Positions 1-8,392 of a DNA stretch of 64,000 nucleotides are shown here, piece after piece (within the stretch, counting starts at the first letter, position 1; every line of letters starts with the position of its first letter). The position numbers were made by a program, and so were the translations under genes. Under the pieces are notes generated by a model that was given only the letters and a program-made list of their open reading frames with translations, was not told where the DNA came from and made no database searches. The stretch spans positions 310,001 to 374,000 of the forward strand of contig CAVWLB010000008.1 of assembly GCA_963755695.1 (NCBI GenBank). The letters are read 5' to 3'. This DNA is from QHWT01 sp963755695 (GTDB lineage Bacteria > Acidobacteriota > Vicinamibacteria > Vicinamibacterales > 2-12-FULL-66-21).

Positions 1-1479
1 GCGGTGGTTGAGCCGACCATGAACAGCGCCGGCGGCGATCTCTTCGCGCTCCTCTACGACGCAAAGACCAAACGGATCCAGGGCCTGAATTCCAGCGGAC
101 GGGCGCCCGCCACCGCCACCTTGCAGGAATTTCAGCGGCGCAAACTCGACAAGATTCCGCTGCGCGGAGAGCTCTCGGTCAGCGTGCCCGGGGTCGTTGA
201 CGGCTGGAGCGAGCTACTCGCGAAGCACGGCACGATTACGCTCGCGCAGGCGCTCGAGCCCGCGATCCGATACGCGCGCGAAGGATTTGCGGTGAGCGAA
301 ATCGTCGCCTGGCAGTGGCGAGAGGTGGAAGAGGTGCTCGCCCGCGATCCGAAGGCGGCCTCGATCTTCTTACCGAACGGCAAGGTTCCGGTCGCCGGCG
401 ACGTGTTCAAGAATCCCGCCCTCGCTTCCTCGCTCGAGCAAATTGCCAAAGGCGGCCGCGACGTGTTCTACCGCGGCGCGATTGCCAAGGCGATTGCCGA
501 CGACATGCAGCGCCGCGGCGGCCTCATCCGCGCCGAGGACCTCGCCGCCCACCATGCGGACTGGGTGGATCCGCTCTCGACCACATATCGCGGATATCAG
601 GTGATGGAACTGCCGCCCAACACCCAGGGCATCGTTCCCTTGGAAATGCTCAACATCCTCGAGGGATACGACGTCCGCGCGCTGGGACACAACACCGCGG
701 CTTACCTCCATCTGCTCGTCGAGGCGAAACGCATTGCGTTCGCCGATCGTGACGCCTGGATCGGCGATCCAGCGGTCGACACCAAAGGCCGCGATCGAGC
801 GAATGCTGTCGAAGGACTACGCCGCCCAGCGGCGCAAGCGAGATCGACGCGGACGCCGCGGCACACGACTAGAAACCGATGACGCTCGACGGCCGGTCGT
901 CGCCGGACGGCGGCGAGCATCCCAAGGGCATGGGGGATACCGATCTATCTCACCGCCGCCGACTCACAGGGCAACGTGATCTCGCTGATCCAGTCCTCTT
1001 CGAAATCTTCGGGTCCGGATCGTCGCGGGCGACACGGGCATCGTCCTTCAGAACCGCGGCAGCCTGTTCTCGCTTGACTCCGGGACATCCCAATCAGCTC
1101 GCGCCCGGGCAAGCGGCCGTTCCACACGCTGATTCCGGCGATGGTGCTGAAGGACGGCCAGCCGTTGCTCTCCTTCGGCGTGATGGGAGGAGACATGCAG
1201 GCGCAGGGACACGTGCAGGTGCTGCTGAACCTGATCGATTTCGGCATGAACATCCAGGAGGCGGGCGAAGCGCCGCGCTTCCGTCATTCGCCGGCCGGAA
1301 TCGCGCTGGAATCGGCGATTACGGCGGACGCCCGCTTTGGCCTTGCCGCCAGGGGTCATCACCTGACCGAAACGCCCGGCGTCTTCGGCGGATTCCAGGG
1401 CATCCTGATCGATCCAAAGACGCACGTGCTGATGGCGGGTTCGGATCCCCGCAAGGATGGCATGGCCGCGGGCTGGTAG
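1..1479 (+). CDS. ggt: Gamma-glutamyltransferase, 5'-truncated by window edge and frameshifted
   Basis: Gamma-glutamyltransferase (Ntn-hydrolase family) cleaves gamma-glutamyl bonds of glutathione and transfers the glutamyl group; it is normally exported and cleaves itself into two subunits. The first readable part (to about 780) carries the large-subunit sequence around SVPGVVDGW and YRGYQVMELPPNTQG. The small-subunit start reads GDTIYLTAADSQGN, where the Thr after Asp is the expected catalytic nucleophile. The end contains SFGVMGGDMQAQGH and EAPRFRHS, typical of the family C-terminus. The frame breaks near 780, 840, 890, 950 and 1010-1140, and one frame has an amber codon near 890. Summed content is collinear with the family, so the breaks look like indels and not deletions. 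The true start lies upstream of the window. Confidence 0.85.
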
Positions 1480-1501
1480 GCTGCTCATGCCAAGGCTCAT
1501 G

Positions 1502-1576
1502 GCTGATGCCCGGTCTGGAGACCCGGCCTACATTGTCAGTGCGGCTGTAGGGCGGACCTTCAGGTCCGCCGGCATG
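1502..1576. repeat. Two variable-stem palindromes (TGTAGGGCG family)
   Basis: Two short dyads lie in the gap after ggt: one around GGTCTGGAGACC (1508-1521) followed by CCTAC, and one around GCGGACCTTCAGGTCCGC (1550-1567) preceded by CTGTAGG. They belong to a dispersed family with conserved GTAGG flanks and different but self-complementary stems. A run of GCCTGAAGCCCGGA words follows at 1586-1626 just before the next start codon. Confidence 0.6.
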
Positions 1577-1628
1577 AGCCGACTGAAGCCCGGAGCCTGA
1601 AGCCCGGAGCCTGAAGCCCGGAGCCCGT

Positions 1629-2607
1629 ATGCCCCTTCTACTCTCTGAAAAGGACGTTCGCGCCGTGTTGTCGATGGACGATCTCATCGACACGATGGAC
1701 ACGGCGCTCGCCCAGTTCTCTTCGGGACAGGTCGAGCAGCCGCTCAGGACCGTTGTCGTCATCGGCGGCAAGAGTTTCTATGGAGTGATGCCCGCATTCA
1801 TACAGCAGCCGGCGGCGCTGGGCTCGAAGCTGGTGTACGGTCTACGCATCGAACGCCGAACGGGGGCTGCCGACCCACCTTGCGACGATCCTGCTGTTCG
1901 ACCCCGAGACGGGTGAGCTGCTCGCAGTGCTGGACGGCCGCTACATCACGGAAGCGCGCACTGCCGCCGTCTCGGCGGTATCGGCCAAACATCTCGCGCG
2001 GGCCGACGCGCGCGTGCTCGCCGTCATAGGCTCCGGCGTGCAGGCGCGCAGCCACATCGAGGCGCTGATTCGTGTCCGCCGCTTCGAGGAAATCCGGGTG
2101 TGGGGACCGACTTCCCCGAAGGTGTTTTCGCTGATCGAAGAGATGCTGCCGCGCGTGGAGACGAAACTGGTAGCCGTGGAGTCGGTGCGCGATGCGGTCC
2201 GCGACGCCGAGATCGTCGCACTGGTCACCGCGGCGCGAGAGCCGGTGGTCAAACGCGAGTGGATCGCGCCGGGCACGCACATCTGCGCCGTCGGCGCGTG
2301 CCGCCCGGATCAGCGCGAGATGGATACGCCTCTCGTCCGCGACGCCCGTGTCTTCGTCGATTCCCGCACCGGGGCGCTTGCCGAAGCCGGGGATCTCGTA
2401 ATCCCGATCAAAGAAGGGGTCATCTCCTCGTCACACATCGTTGGGGAACTCGGCGAAGTTACTGGTGGACGGATTCAGGGTCGCCAGACGGCGGAGGAGA
2501 TCACAATCTTCAAATCGCTCGGAATGGCCGTCGAAGACGTGGCCGCCGCGCGCCTTGCGTGGGAACGTGCTGCGGAGCGCGGGATAGGGAGAGGCTTCGT
2601 ACTCTGA
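1629..2607 (+). CDS. Ornithine cyclodeaminase / mu-crystallin family protein, one frameshift
   Basis: Members of this NAD(P)-dependent family convert ornithine to proline or act on other imino and amino acids (for example alanine or ketimine reductases); the exact substrate cannot be read here. The N-terminal part starts MPLLLSEKDVRAVL and reaches a KLVYGLRIERR-like segment. The frame changes near 1850 and continues through LLFDPETGELLAVLDG, the ITEARTAAVSAV helix and the Rossmann nucleotide motif AVIGSGVQARSHIEAL. The end, with the GELGEV and GRQTAEEITIFKS segments, is standard. Total length (about 325 residues) is normal. The ATG at 1629 directly follows a repeat of GCCTGAAGCCCGGA words, so no clear ribosome site is visible. 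One base error near 1850 is the simplest explanation for the break. Confidence 0.85.
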
Positions 2608-2741
2608 CGAGTGGCGAGTCCCAGAATCCTGATCAAGGTTCAAGGTCAAACGTCTGGAGGTATTGAATCTCGCACCTTACTTTGACCAAGCTGAGACTGC
2701 CACACGAACTATCAAGGAAAGGAGTAGGCCGGCGTGCCGGC

Positions 2742-3062
2742 CTATCTCTTTCGTCGTTCAGCCCACCGCTTTTTCATCATCTCCGAAATCCGCTTGCGGG
2801 CCTCCAGCGACATTTTCTTGCGGCGGCGCTTCTGGCCCGACGCCGCGGCGGGCTCCTCGAATGACGCGGCCGCCGCCGGTCCGCGCCGCTGAGTTATGAC
2901 CGGAAGCTTCGAGCGGAGCTGCGCGGCCTGCGACGTCAGCGCGGCCAGCCGCTCCTTGGTCAGCATGATCTCGCGCTCGAGACCCCCGATCGCCCAGCCA
3001 ATCATTTCGGCGCTCTTGATCAAGACTTCTTCAGGATTCTTTCGCGGTCTGCCTCTCGGCAT
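2742..3062 (-). CDS. Small basic AT-hook-like protein, unknown function
   Basis: This is a 106-residue, strongly basic protein. I chose the ATG at 3062, which gives the N-terminus MPRGRPRKNPEEV. RGRPRK is an AT-hook-like minor-groove binding motif. Residues of about 12-50 form a likely helical or coiled segment (IGGLEREIMLTKERLAAL). The tail has GQKRRRKKMSLEARKRI and ends KKRWAERRKR, a Lys/Arg-rich motif also seen in small DNA-associated proteins. No enzyme motif is present. It may be a nucleoid-associated or regulatory protein; this is inference from composition only. It is transcribed away from the TPR gene that begins at 3141, leaving 78 bases for two divergent promoters. Confidence 0.6.
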   Translation of the reverse strand: MPRGRPRKNPEEVLIKSAEMIGWAIGGLEREIMLTKERLAALTSQAAQLRSKLPVITQRRGPAAAASFEEPAAASGQKRRRKKMSLEARKRISEMMKKRWAERRKR

Positions 3063-3140
3063 TCGTATCCTCCGTCGTCTATACGCTCGGGGCCCTAGGC
3101 TTCGGGACTCTGTACCCTCAAGCCTCGCTATCATAGTCTG

Positions 3141-4331
3141 ATGACACTGCACTCACCAACCGCCTACCTGGCGCTTGGCGTTGTCGTGGCTTCATTACTG
3201 TCCACACGTATAGTCCTGGCCCAGTCGGGCAAGGAACTGAGGCAGCAGGCGTCGGACCTTCACTACAACCTGGATTACGAGCAGGCGTTATCCGTTCTGC
3301 GGCAGGCTGTCGCCAAGGATCCTGCCGATCCCGCCAACTATCGGGCGCTCGCATCGGCCATCTGGCTGAACATCCTTTTCCGCCGGGGCGCCGTCACCGT
3401 CGATCACTATCTGGGAAGCTTCTCCCGCTCCAGGGTCGAGCTGAAGAAGCCACCGCCGGATCTCGACGCCGAGTTCAAGAGCGCGGTCGCGCAGGCCATC
3501 GAACTCTCAGAGAAGCGGGTCGCCGCCGCTCCAAAGGATGTGCAGGCCCACTACGATCTCGGGACCGCTTTGGGGCTGCGGGCGTCGTACATTGCATCGG
3601 TTGAAGGCAAGCTCCTCGCGGGGTTCAAGGCAGCGCGCAACAGCTACGACGAGCAGGAACGGGTGATGGCACTCGACCCGTCCCGCCACGATGCCGGACT
3701 TATCATCGGAACCTATCGGTACCTCGTTTCGACACTATCGTTCCCGATGCGCTGGATGGCCTATGTGGCTGGCTTCGGCGGCGGGAAGGAGCGCGGCCTG
3801 TCGCTCGTCGAGCAGGCGGCAGCGGACAGGGGGGACGACCGAACCGACGCGATGTTCGCCCTCGTATTGCTGTATAACCGCGAGCGGCGGTATGCGGACG
3901 CTCTGCGGATTCTCGACGAGCTAAGGCGCCGCTACCCGAGGAACAGGCTGGTGCTGCTCGAAGCGGGCGCGACGGCTACGCGGGGAAAACGCCCCATCGA
4001 AGCTGAGGCGCTGCTGACCGAGGGCATCGGCATGCTCGAGCGAGACACGCGTCCACGTATCCCGGGAGAAGCGAATCTGTGGCACTACAAGCGCGGCCAG
4101 GCGCGCGTGGTGCTGAAGCGCCGGGACGAGGCGCTTGCAGATTTACGCGTTGCCATCCAGCCGGACGCGGCCGGCTGGGTGCGGGGCCGTGCCCATGTCG
4201 AACTCGCCAGGCTGGCGGTGCAGGAAAACAGGCGCGAGGACGCGCGACGCGAGGCCCACCTCGCGGTCGACGAGTGCACGAAGGACCAGGACCAGATATG
4301 CGTGGACGAGGCCAAGACCCTCGTCGAGTGA
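3141..4331 (+). CDS. Exported tetratricopeptide-repeat protein
   Basis: This 396-residue protein has an N-terminal hydrophobic segment (residues 9-28, ending VLAQ) that fits a signal peptide, so it probably acts in the periplasm. TPR-like helical pairs follow: DLHYNLDYEQALSVLRQAV (about 40-58), DVQAHYDLGTALGLRA (about 135), FALVLLYNRERRYADALRIL (about 235) and YKRGQARVVLKRRDEALADL (about 320). TPR proteins act as scaffolds; no catalytic motif is seen. The next gene starts 14 bases after the stop codon, so the two are probably cotranscribed. Function is unknown. Confidence 0.75.
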   Translation: MTLHSPTAYLALGVVVASLLSTRIVLAQSGKELRQQASDLHYNLDYEQALSVLRQAVAKDPADPANYRALASAIWLNILFRRGAVTVDHYLGSFSRSRVELKKPPPDLDAEFKSAVAQAIELSEKRVAAAPKDVQAHYDLGTALGLRASYIASVEGKLLAGFKAARNSYDEQERVMALDPSRHDAGLIIGTYRYLVSTLSFPMRWMAYVAGFGGGKERGLSLVEQAAADRGDDRTDAMFALVLLYNRERRYADALRILDELRRRYPRNRLVLLEAGATATRGKRPIEAEALLTEGIGMLERDTRPRIPGEANLWHYKRGQARVVLKRRDEALADLRVAIQPDAAGWVRGRAHVELARLAVQENRREDARREAHLAVDECTKDQDQICVDEAKTLVE

Positions 4332-4344
4332 CGGATAGAGAAGC

Positions 4345-4842
4345 ATGGCCGGCAAAGTCAAAACCTGGGTCTGGGTCGTCGTCGGAGTGGTGGTGTGTGG
4401 AATTCTCTGCCTCGTCGCAGTGGCGGCGGCGGGCCTGTGGTTCGCGAAGAGCCACATCGATATCCGGTCGGCCTCGACAGAATCGGTCTCCGACGACTTC
4501 GCCCGGATCCGTAAACAGTTCTCCAGCCAGAAACCTCTGATCGAGCTCGACGACCGCGGCCACCTCACCCGCGCCAACACCGATCGTCCGGCGGGAACCC
4601 GTCGTCCAGAATCGCTCAACATCATGGCCTTCGATCCTGACGACGAGAAGGTGGTGAGGATGGAGATTCCCTTCTGGCTGCTTCGACTGAAGATGCAAGG
4701 CACCCGGTTCAGCGTCGGTAAGGATTCGATTGACCTGCACGAACTGCATCTGACCGTCGAGGACCTCGAGCGGTTCGGTCCGACCTTGATCGTCGACCAC
4801 AAGGGACGCAGCGGCGAGCGTGTCCTCGTCTGGTCGCAGTAG
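4345..4842 (+). CDS. Membrane-anchored protein of unknown function
   Basis: A 165-residue protein with one strong membrane segment near the N-terminus (residues about 9-33, TWVWVVVGVVVCGILCLVAV) and a soluble C-terminal part that would face the periplasm. The soluble part includes PESLNIMAFDPDDEKVVRMEIPF-like text and a beta-rich end, WLLRLKMQGTRFSV. I do not recognise a named family. It lies 14 bases behind the exported TPR protein and is probably in the same transcript. Confidence 0.65.
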   Translation: MAGKVKTWVWVVVGVVVCGILCLVAVAAAGLWFAKSHIDIRSASTESVSDDFARIRKQFSSQKPLIELDDRGHLTRANTDRPAGTRRPESLNIMAFDPDDEKVVRMEIPFWLLRLKMQGTRFSVGKDSIDLHELHLTVEDLERFGPTLIVDHKGRSGERVLVWSQ

Positions 4843-4920
4843 CTGTCCACCCCCGAAGACCGGCCACAGAAGACCCCTGAAAAACGGCCAATTTTTCCGA
4901 GTTGGCACGGGTAGGTTTCT

Positions 4921-5062
4921 TGCTCCACAGCCACAGAAGAACACTGAAGAACACAGACGGGTTCTTCATGTTTTCCAGTGTTTTTCTGTGTTTTTCTGTG
5001 GCCGTTTCTTGTGGCCGTTTCTTGTGGCCGTGTTTTCTGTGACGTGTTTCTGTGGCCGTGGG
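4921..5062. repeat. Fold-back array of TTCTGTGTTTTTCTGTGGC words
   Basis: The left arm (4926-4958) carries words such as CCACAGAAGAACACTGAAG and the right arm (4974-5004) carries their complements (GTGTTTTTCTGTGGC), so the region can fold on itself with about 26 of 32 pairs. The right arm then continues as direct repeats of TGGCCGTTTCTTG up to the next gene. The same vocabulary recurs at 36241-36330. Confidence 0.65.
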
Positions 5063-5068
5063 GGGACC

Positions 5069-5780
5069 ATGGGTAAACAAGTCTTTTCGATCGGAGCCAG
5101 CTTCGTTGCCGCCGTTCTGCTGAGCGGCCCTGCGCAGGCACAGGTGAACGGCTGGCTAAACCAGCGGACCGCCTATTCAGATGATAACCGCCAGTCGGTA
5201 CTACGAGGCACGGCGGGTCGCGTACGACAACGGCTATCGGGAAGGGCTCCGCGACGGCGAGTCCGCGGCGCGCCATGGACGACCGTTCGACGTTCAACGC
5301 GAGAAGGACTGGCGCAAGGGCGACGCCGGTTACAACCGCAGCTATGGCGACAAGGATCGCTACCGCGATAGCTTCCGCAGCGGCTACAGTGACGGCTACC
5401 GGGCGGCCTACGATCGCGCGGGCTACAACGGCGGCTACTACGACCCGCGGTCGTCGCGACGCGACAGCGGCTACGGCTATCCCGGGAACTACCCTGTCTA
5501 TCCGCAGGATGGACGAACCTCTCCTCAGGGTCGTTATGGCGACTACGGCACCGGGGTCGCGCACATCGCCTTCCAGAACGGCGTCAACGACGGCTACGAG
5601 AAAGGGATGGACGACGCCCGCGACCGGAAGAATCCGGATCCCACGCGCCAGAAGTGGTATCGCTCGGGCGATCGTCACTACGAGGGACGATACGGATCGA
5701 AGGAAGCCTACAAGGATGAATATCGACGCGGCTTCGTCGAAGGCTATCAGCGGGCGTATCGTGACAACCGCCGATTCTGA
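5069..5780 (+). CDS. Secreted Tyr/Gly-rich repeat protein, one frameshift
   Basis: The ATG at 5069 opens a signal peptide (MGKQVFSIGASFVAAVLL, cleavage probably after AQAQ). The frame changes near 5185, after which the mature protein reads through to 5780. The mature part has repeated modules of the form Y-x2-G-[YFV]-x2-G-x3-A, for example YDNGYREGLRDG, FRSGYSDGYRAAYDR, FQNGVNDGYEKGMDDAR and YRRGFVEGYQRAYR. Each module looks like an amphipathic helix with alternating aromatic and glycine positions. No enzyme motif is seen and the family is not one I can name. The total of about 236 residues assumes a single indel. Confidence 0.6.
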
Positions 5781-5799
5781 GCGTTCAAGGTCTGACTTA

Positions 5800-7242
5800 C
5801 TACCCGAGCCGCAGGAACTTCTTCATACGCGCGAGTAGATTGTTCGTTTCGACCACCGCGGCACCGGCCGCGGTGGTCTTGAAGCGTTCGAGGTCCGCGC
5901 GACGCGTCATTGCGGCAACGCCTATTTGTTCGATGGCCTGCGGGTGGATGGCAGCCAGACGGCGGAACAGATCAGCGTTGATTTCGATGACCGTCACGTC
6001 CCCGACCGCCAGCACCGTTGCCGAGCGTGGTTCGCCCGTCAGCAGCGACATCTCCCCGAAGTAGCCGCCCTTCTCTATCCGCGCCACTTCCCGGCGGTCG
6101 GGCTCCAGCACGACGCTCACCGTGCCTTGCGCGACGATGAACATCGATTGTCCTGGCTCTCCCTGCCGTACGATCGCTTCACCGCCACCGTAAACCACCA
6201 TCGGCGCCGACATCGCCAGCTGGTGACGTATGTCGGTGGTGAGCGTCGCGAACAGGTCGACGCCGCTCAACAACTGCTCCTCCAGCGCCAGCCTGGCGGC
6301 GGGATCGTCGACCGGCAACGGCCGGTCGTATTGCACCTGGATCGGCCAGGGGATGTCGATGTTGTGGCGCTGGAAGGTGTAGTAGATGGCGGTCCGCACC
6401 TGGTCACGTGCCGCCTCGTCCCGTTCGTAGTCCTCGACCCAGAATCGCGCCTTGTAGTTGATGGCCGAGGCGTCGAACGACAGCAGCACCACGTCGGGGG
6501 CCGGCGCTTCGAGCACGCGCGAGCAGTGCCGAACCGCCTCCAGGATGGCCGCCTTCACCTGGTTTGGCGGCACGAGGTACGACGCGCCGACCTCGACCTC
6601 GAGCCTCGTGGGCGCCGCCGGCTCCGAGTAGTTGATGATGGCTTCTTTGGAGACCACGTTGTTCGGGACGATGACGAAGTTGCCGGATTTCGTGCGCAGC
6701 TTGGTGGCACGCCACGTCACTTCGGCGACGCGTCCCTCGTGATCGCCGACGCGCACCCAGTGGCCGACGTGGAATGGCTTTTCGCTCTGGATGGCAAGGC
6801 CCGCAAACGCGTTTCCCAGCGTGTCCTGCAGCGCAAAGCCGATGACGACGGCGCTCACCGCCGAGGTCGTGATGAGCTCGTTGCTGATGAACGTGGAGGT
6901 CAGCAGCACGAGGCCGATGACGACCGCGTCCTGCAGGATGACCGGGAACCGATCCGGCACGCGATCGGCGCGCAGCGGGTTGATGAAGGAAATGACCAGC
7001 GCGTTGATGAGCGCCGCGGCGAGCGCGAGCTTTTCGAACGCGCCCAGCTGCCCTTCGGTCGTCGCGCTGAAGCGGCCCGGCGTGGCAACCAGCAACAGGT
7101 TGATGCCGATGAAGACCGCCAGCAGCAGCACCGACAGCCGGAGCTTGCGCTTGACCAGCCGGTTGACGGTGAGGCTGATGATCCCGAGCGTTGCGGCCAT
7201 CGCCGCAACGCCCACGATCAAATGTTCAGGGTAATGTCCCAA
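5800..7242 (-). CDS. MscS-type channel with C-terminal cyclic-nucleotide-binding domain
   Basis: This 480-residue inner-membrane protein combines an MscS pore with a CRP-like sensor, the architecture of bacterial cyclic-nucleotide-gated (bCNG) channels. Hydrophobic segments lie at about 8-27, 33-53, 69-87 and 103-120. The pore helix follows with VVIGFALQDTLGNAFAGLAI (about 133-152), and then the MscS beta domain (VGDHEGRVAEVTWRATKLRT). The C-terminal cNMP domain has FGEMSLLTGEPRSATV, which keeps the Glu and Arg that contact the ribose and phosphate of cAMP in CRP-type pockets. The first in-frame start is TTG at 7242; an ATG at 7200 is an alternative. It begins 25 bases after the M48 gene and closes the operon that begins with an adenylyl cyclase. 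That order suggests the channel is the target of locally made cAMP (inference). Confidence 0.9.
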   Translation of the reverse strand: MGHYPEHLIVGVAAMAATLGIISLTVNRLVKRKLRLSVLLLAVFIGINLLLVATPGRFSATTEGQLGAFEKLALAAALINALVISFINPLRADRVPDRFPVILQDAVVIGLVLLTSTFISNELITTSAVSAVVIGFALQDTLGNAFAGLAIQSEKPFHVGHWVRVGDHEGRVAEVTWRATKLRTKSGNFVIVPNNVVSKEAIINYSEPAAPTRLEVEVGASYLVPPNQVKAAILEAVRHCSRVLEAPAPDVVLLSFDASAINYKARFWVEDYERDEAARDQVRTAIYYTFQRHNIDIPWPIQVQYDRPLPVDDPAARLALEEQLLSGVDLFATLTTDIRHQLAMSAPMVVYGGGEAIVRQGEPGQSMFIVAQGTVSVVLEPDRREVARIEKGGYFGEMSLLTGEPRSATVLAVGDVTVIEINADLFRRLAAIHPQAIEQIGVAAMTRRADLERFKTTAAGAAVVETNNLLARMKKFLRLG

Positions 7243-7267
7243 GTTGAAAGGTTGGCAGCCGGACGCG

Positions 7268-8392
7268 TCAGGCCACGATGCCCTTCTTGAAGGCCTCGAT
7301 ATCTTCTGGCGTGACCTTCACCCCAAGCGCGCTCTTGTTGGGACCACCCTTCGCGTCGCGATCGGGCACGCCCCCTCGAGCTCCCGGCCGAGGCCGTCGT
7401 CTGGCTGGCCTGCTTTTGTTCGCTGGAGGACGTGGTGAACTTCGAGAGAAGGCCGCCTTTCTTCTTGGGTTCCTCCTTCTTCTCGTCTTCCTTCTTGGTG
7501 TCCTTCCCGTCTCCCGCCAGGCCGGCGGCGCCGTCGGTGACCATGGCGATTTCGCCGGTCGGCTTGGCGTCGAACTTCACGTGCTCGGTATAGCGAGCTC
7601 GCGACGGTGGCCGTGCCCGTGAGCTTCTCGTCCTTGACCTGCTTCTCGATCGATTCGATGCGTTCCTTGATTGCCGGATGGGAAGCGAACAAGCCGTTCC
7701 GTTCCTGGCGCTCGCTGTTGCGGGCTTCGATTTTCTTCAACGCTTCCGCCAGGCCGTTGGGCGCATATCCCAGCTTGTTCGCCAGCTGCACGCCAACCTT
7801 GTCCGACTCCCGCTCGTCGTCGCGGCTGAACTCGCCGTCGAGCAGCAGGTGGAACGTCTTCTCCGACATCTTCGCGATGATGTAGTCGCGACTGCTGCCG
7901 CCGCCCGCCAGATCCGAGCCGACCGAAATCCCCTTGCTCTTCTGAATGAGCCGGACCGTGTGTCTGGCCGTCACGTGCGTGATCTCGTGGCCGAGAACGC
8001 CGGCAAGCTCCGATTCATTCTTCATGAGCCCGAGCAGGCCCCTCGTGATGTGCACCAGACCACCCGGCGCCGCAAAGGCGTTCACCCCGTCGGTATCGAG
8101 CACGATGAACTTCCAGTCCAGGGCCGGACGGCTGCTCACCTGGGCGAGCGCGCTGCCAACGAGCGTGACGTATTTCGTGAGCTCCGCGTCCTGGACGACG
8201 CCGTATTTGTCGCGCAGGCTGCGTGCTGACGTTTTCACCGAGCCTCCGCTCCTCGTCGTCGGTAATATTCAGATCCGCCACCTTGTCGGCGGTGTCCTTT
8301 GCTTTCTGCGCCTTGTTCAGGATGCTGCCGAACTGGGCGTATGCCGGCGCCGCGGTCAGCACCGACGCCAGGATGAAGACTGCTGCTCTCAT
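7268..8392 (-). CDS. M48-family zinc metallopeptidase, exported, frameshifted
   Basis: M48 peptidases are zinc proteases; exported members of the BepA/YfgC type work in the periplasm. The protein starts MRAAVFILASVLTAAPAYAQ, a clear signal peptide. The active site reads GVLGHEITHVTARHT (HExxH) and the third ligand lies downstream in EFSRDDERESDKVGV. The family ASHPAIKERIESIEKQ segment is also present. A Lys/Glu-rich tail (KKEDEKKEEPKKKGG) follows, and the end reads GVKVTPEDIEAFKKGIVA with stop at 7268. The frame changes near 8235, 7590 and 7390, but the summed length (about 374) is reasonable. Its start codon overlaps the cyclase stop codon (ATGA), and the channel gene starts 25 bases downstream. 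All three should therefore be translated from one message. Confidence 0.85.

Noticed and set aside
5926..7290. Long plus-strand open frame opposite the channel gene.
   Set aside because: It mirrors the codon structure of the well-supported minus-strand channel gene and encodes His/Arg/Asp-rich text without any motif.
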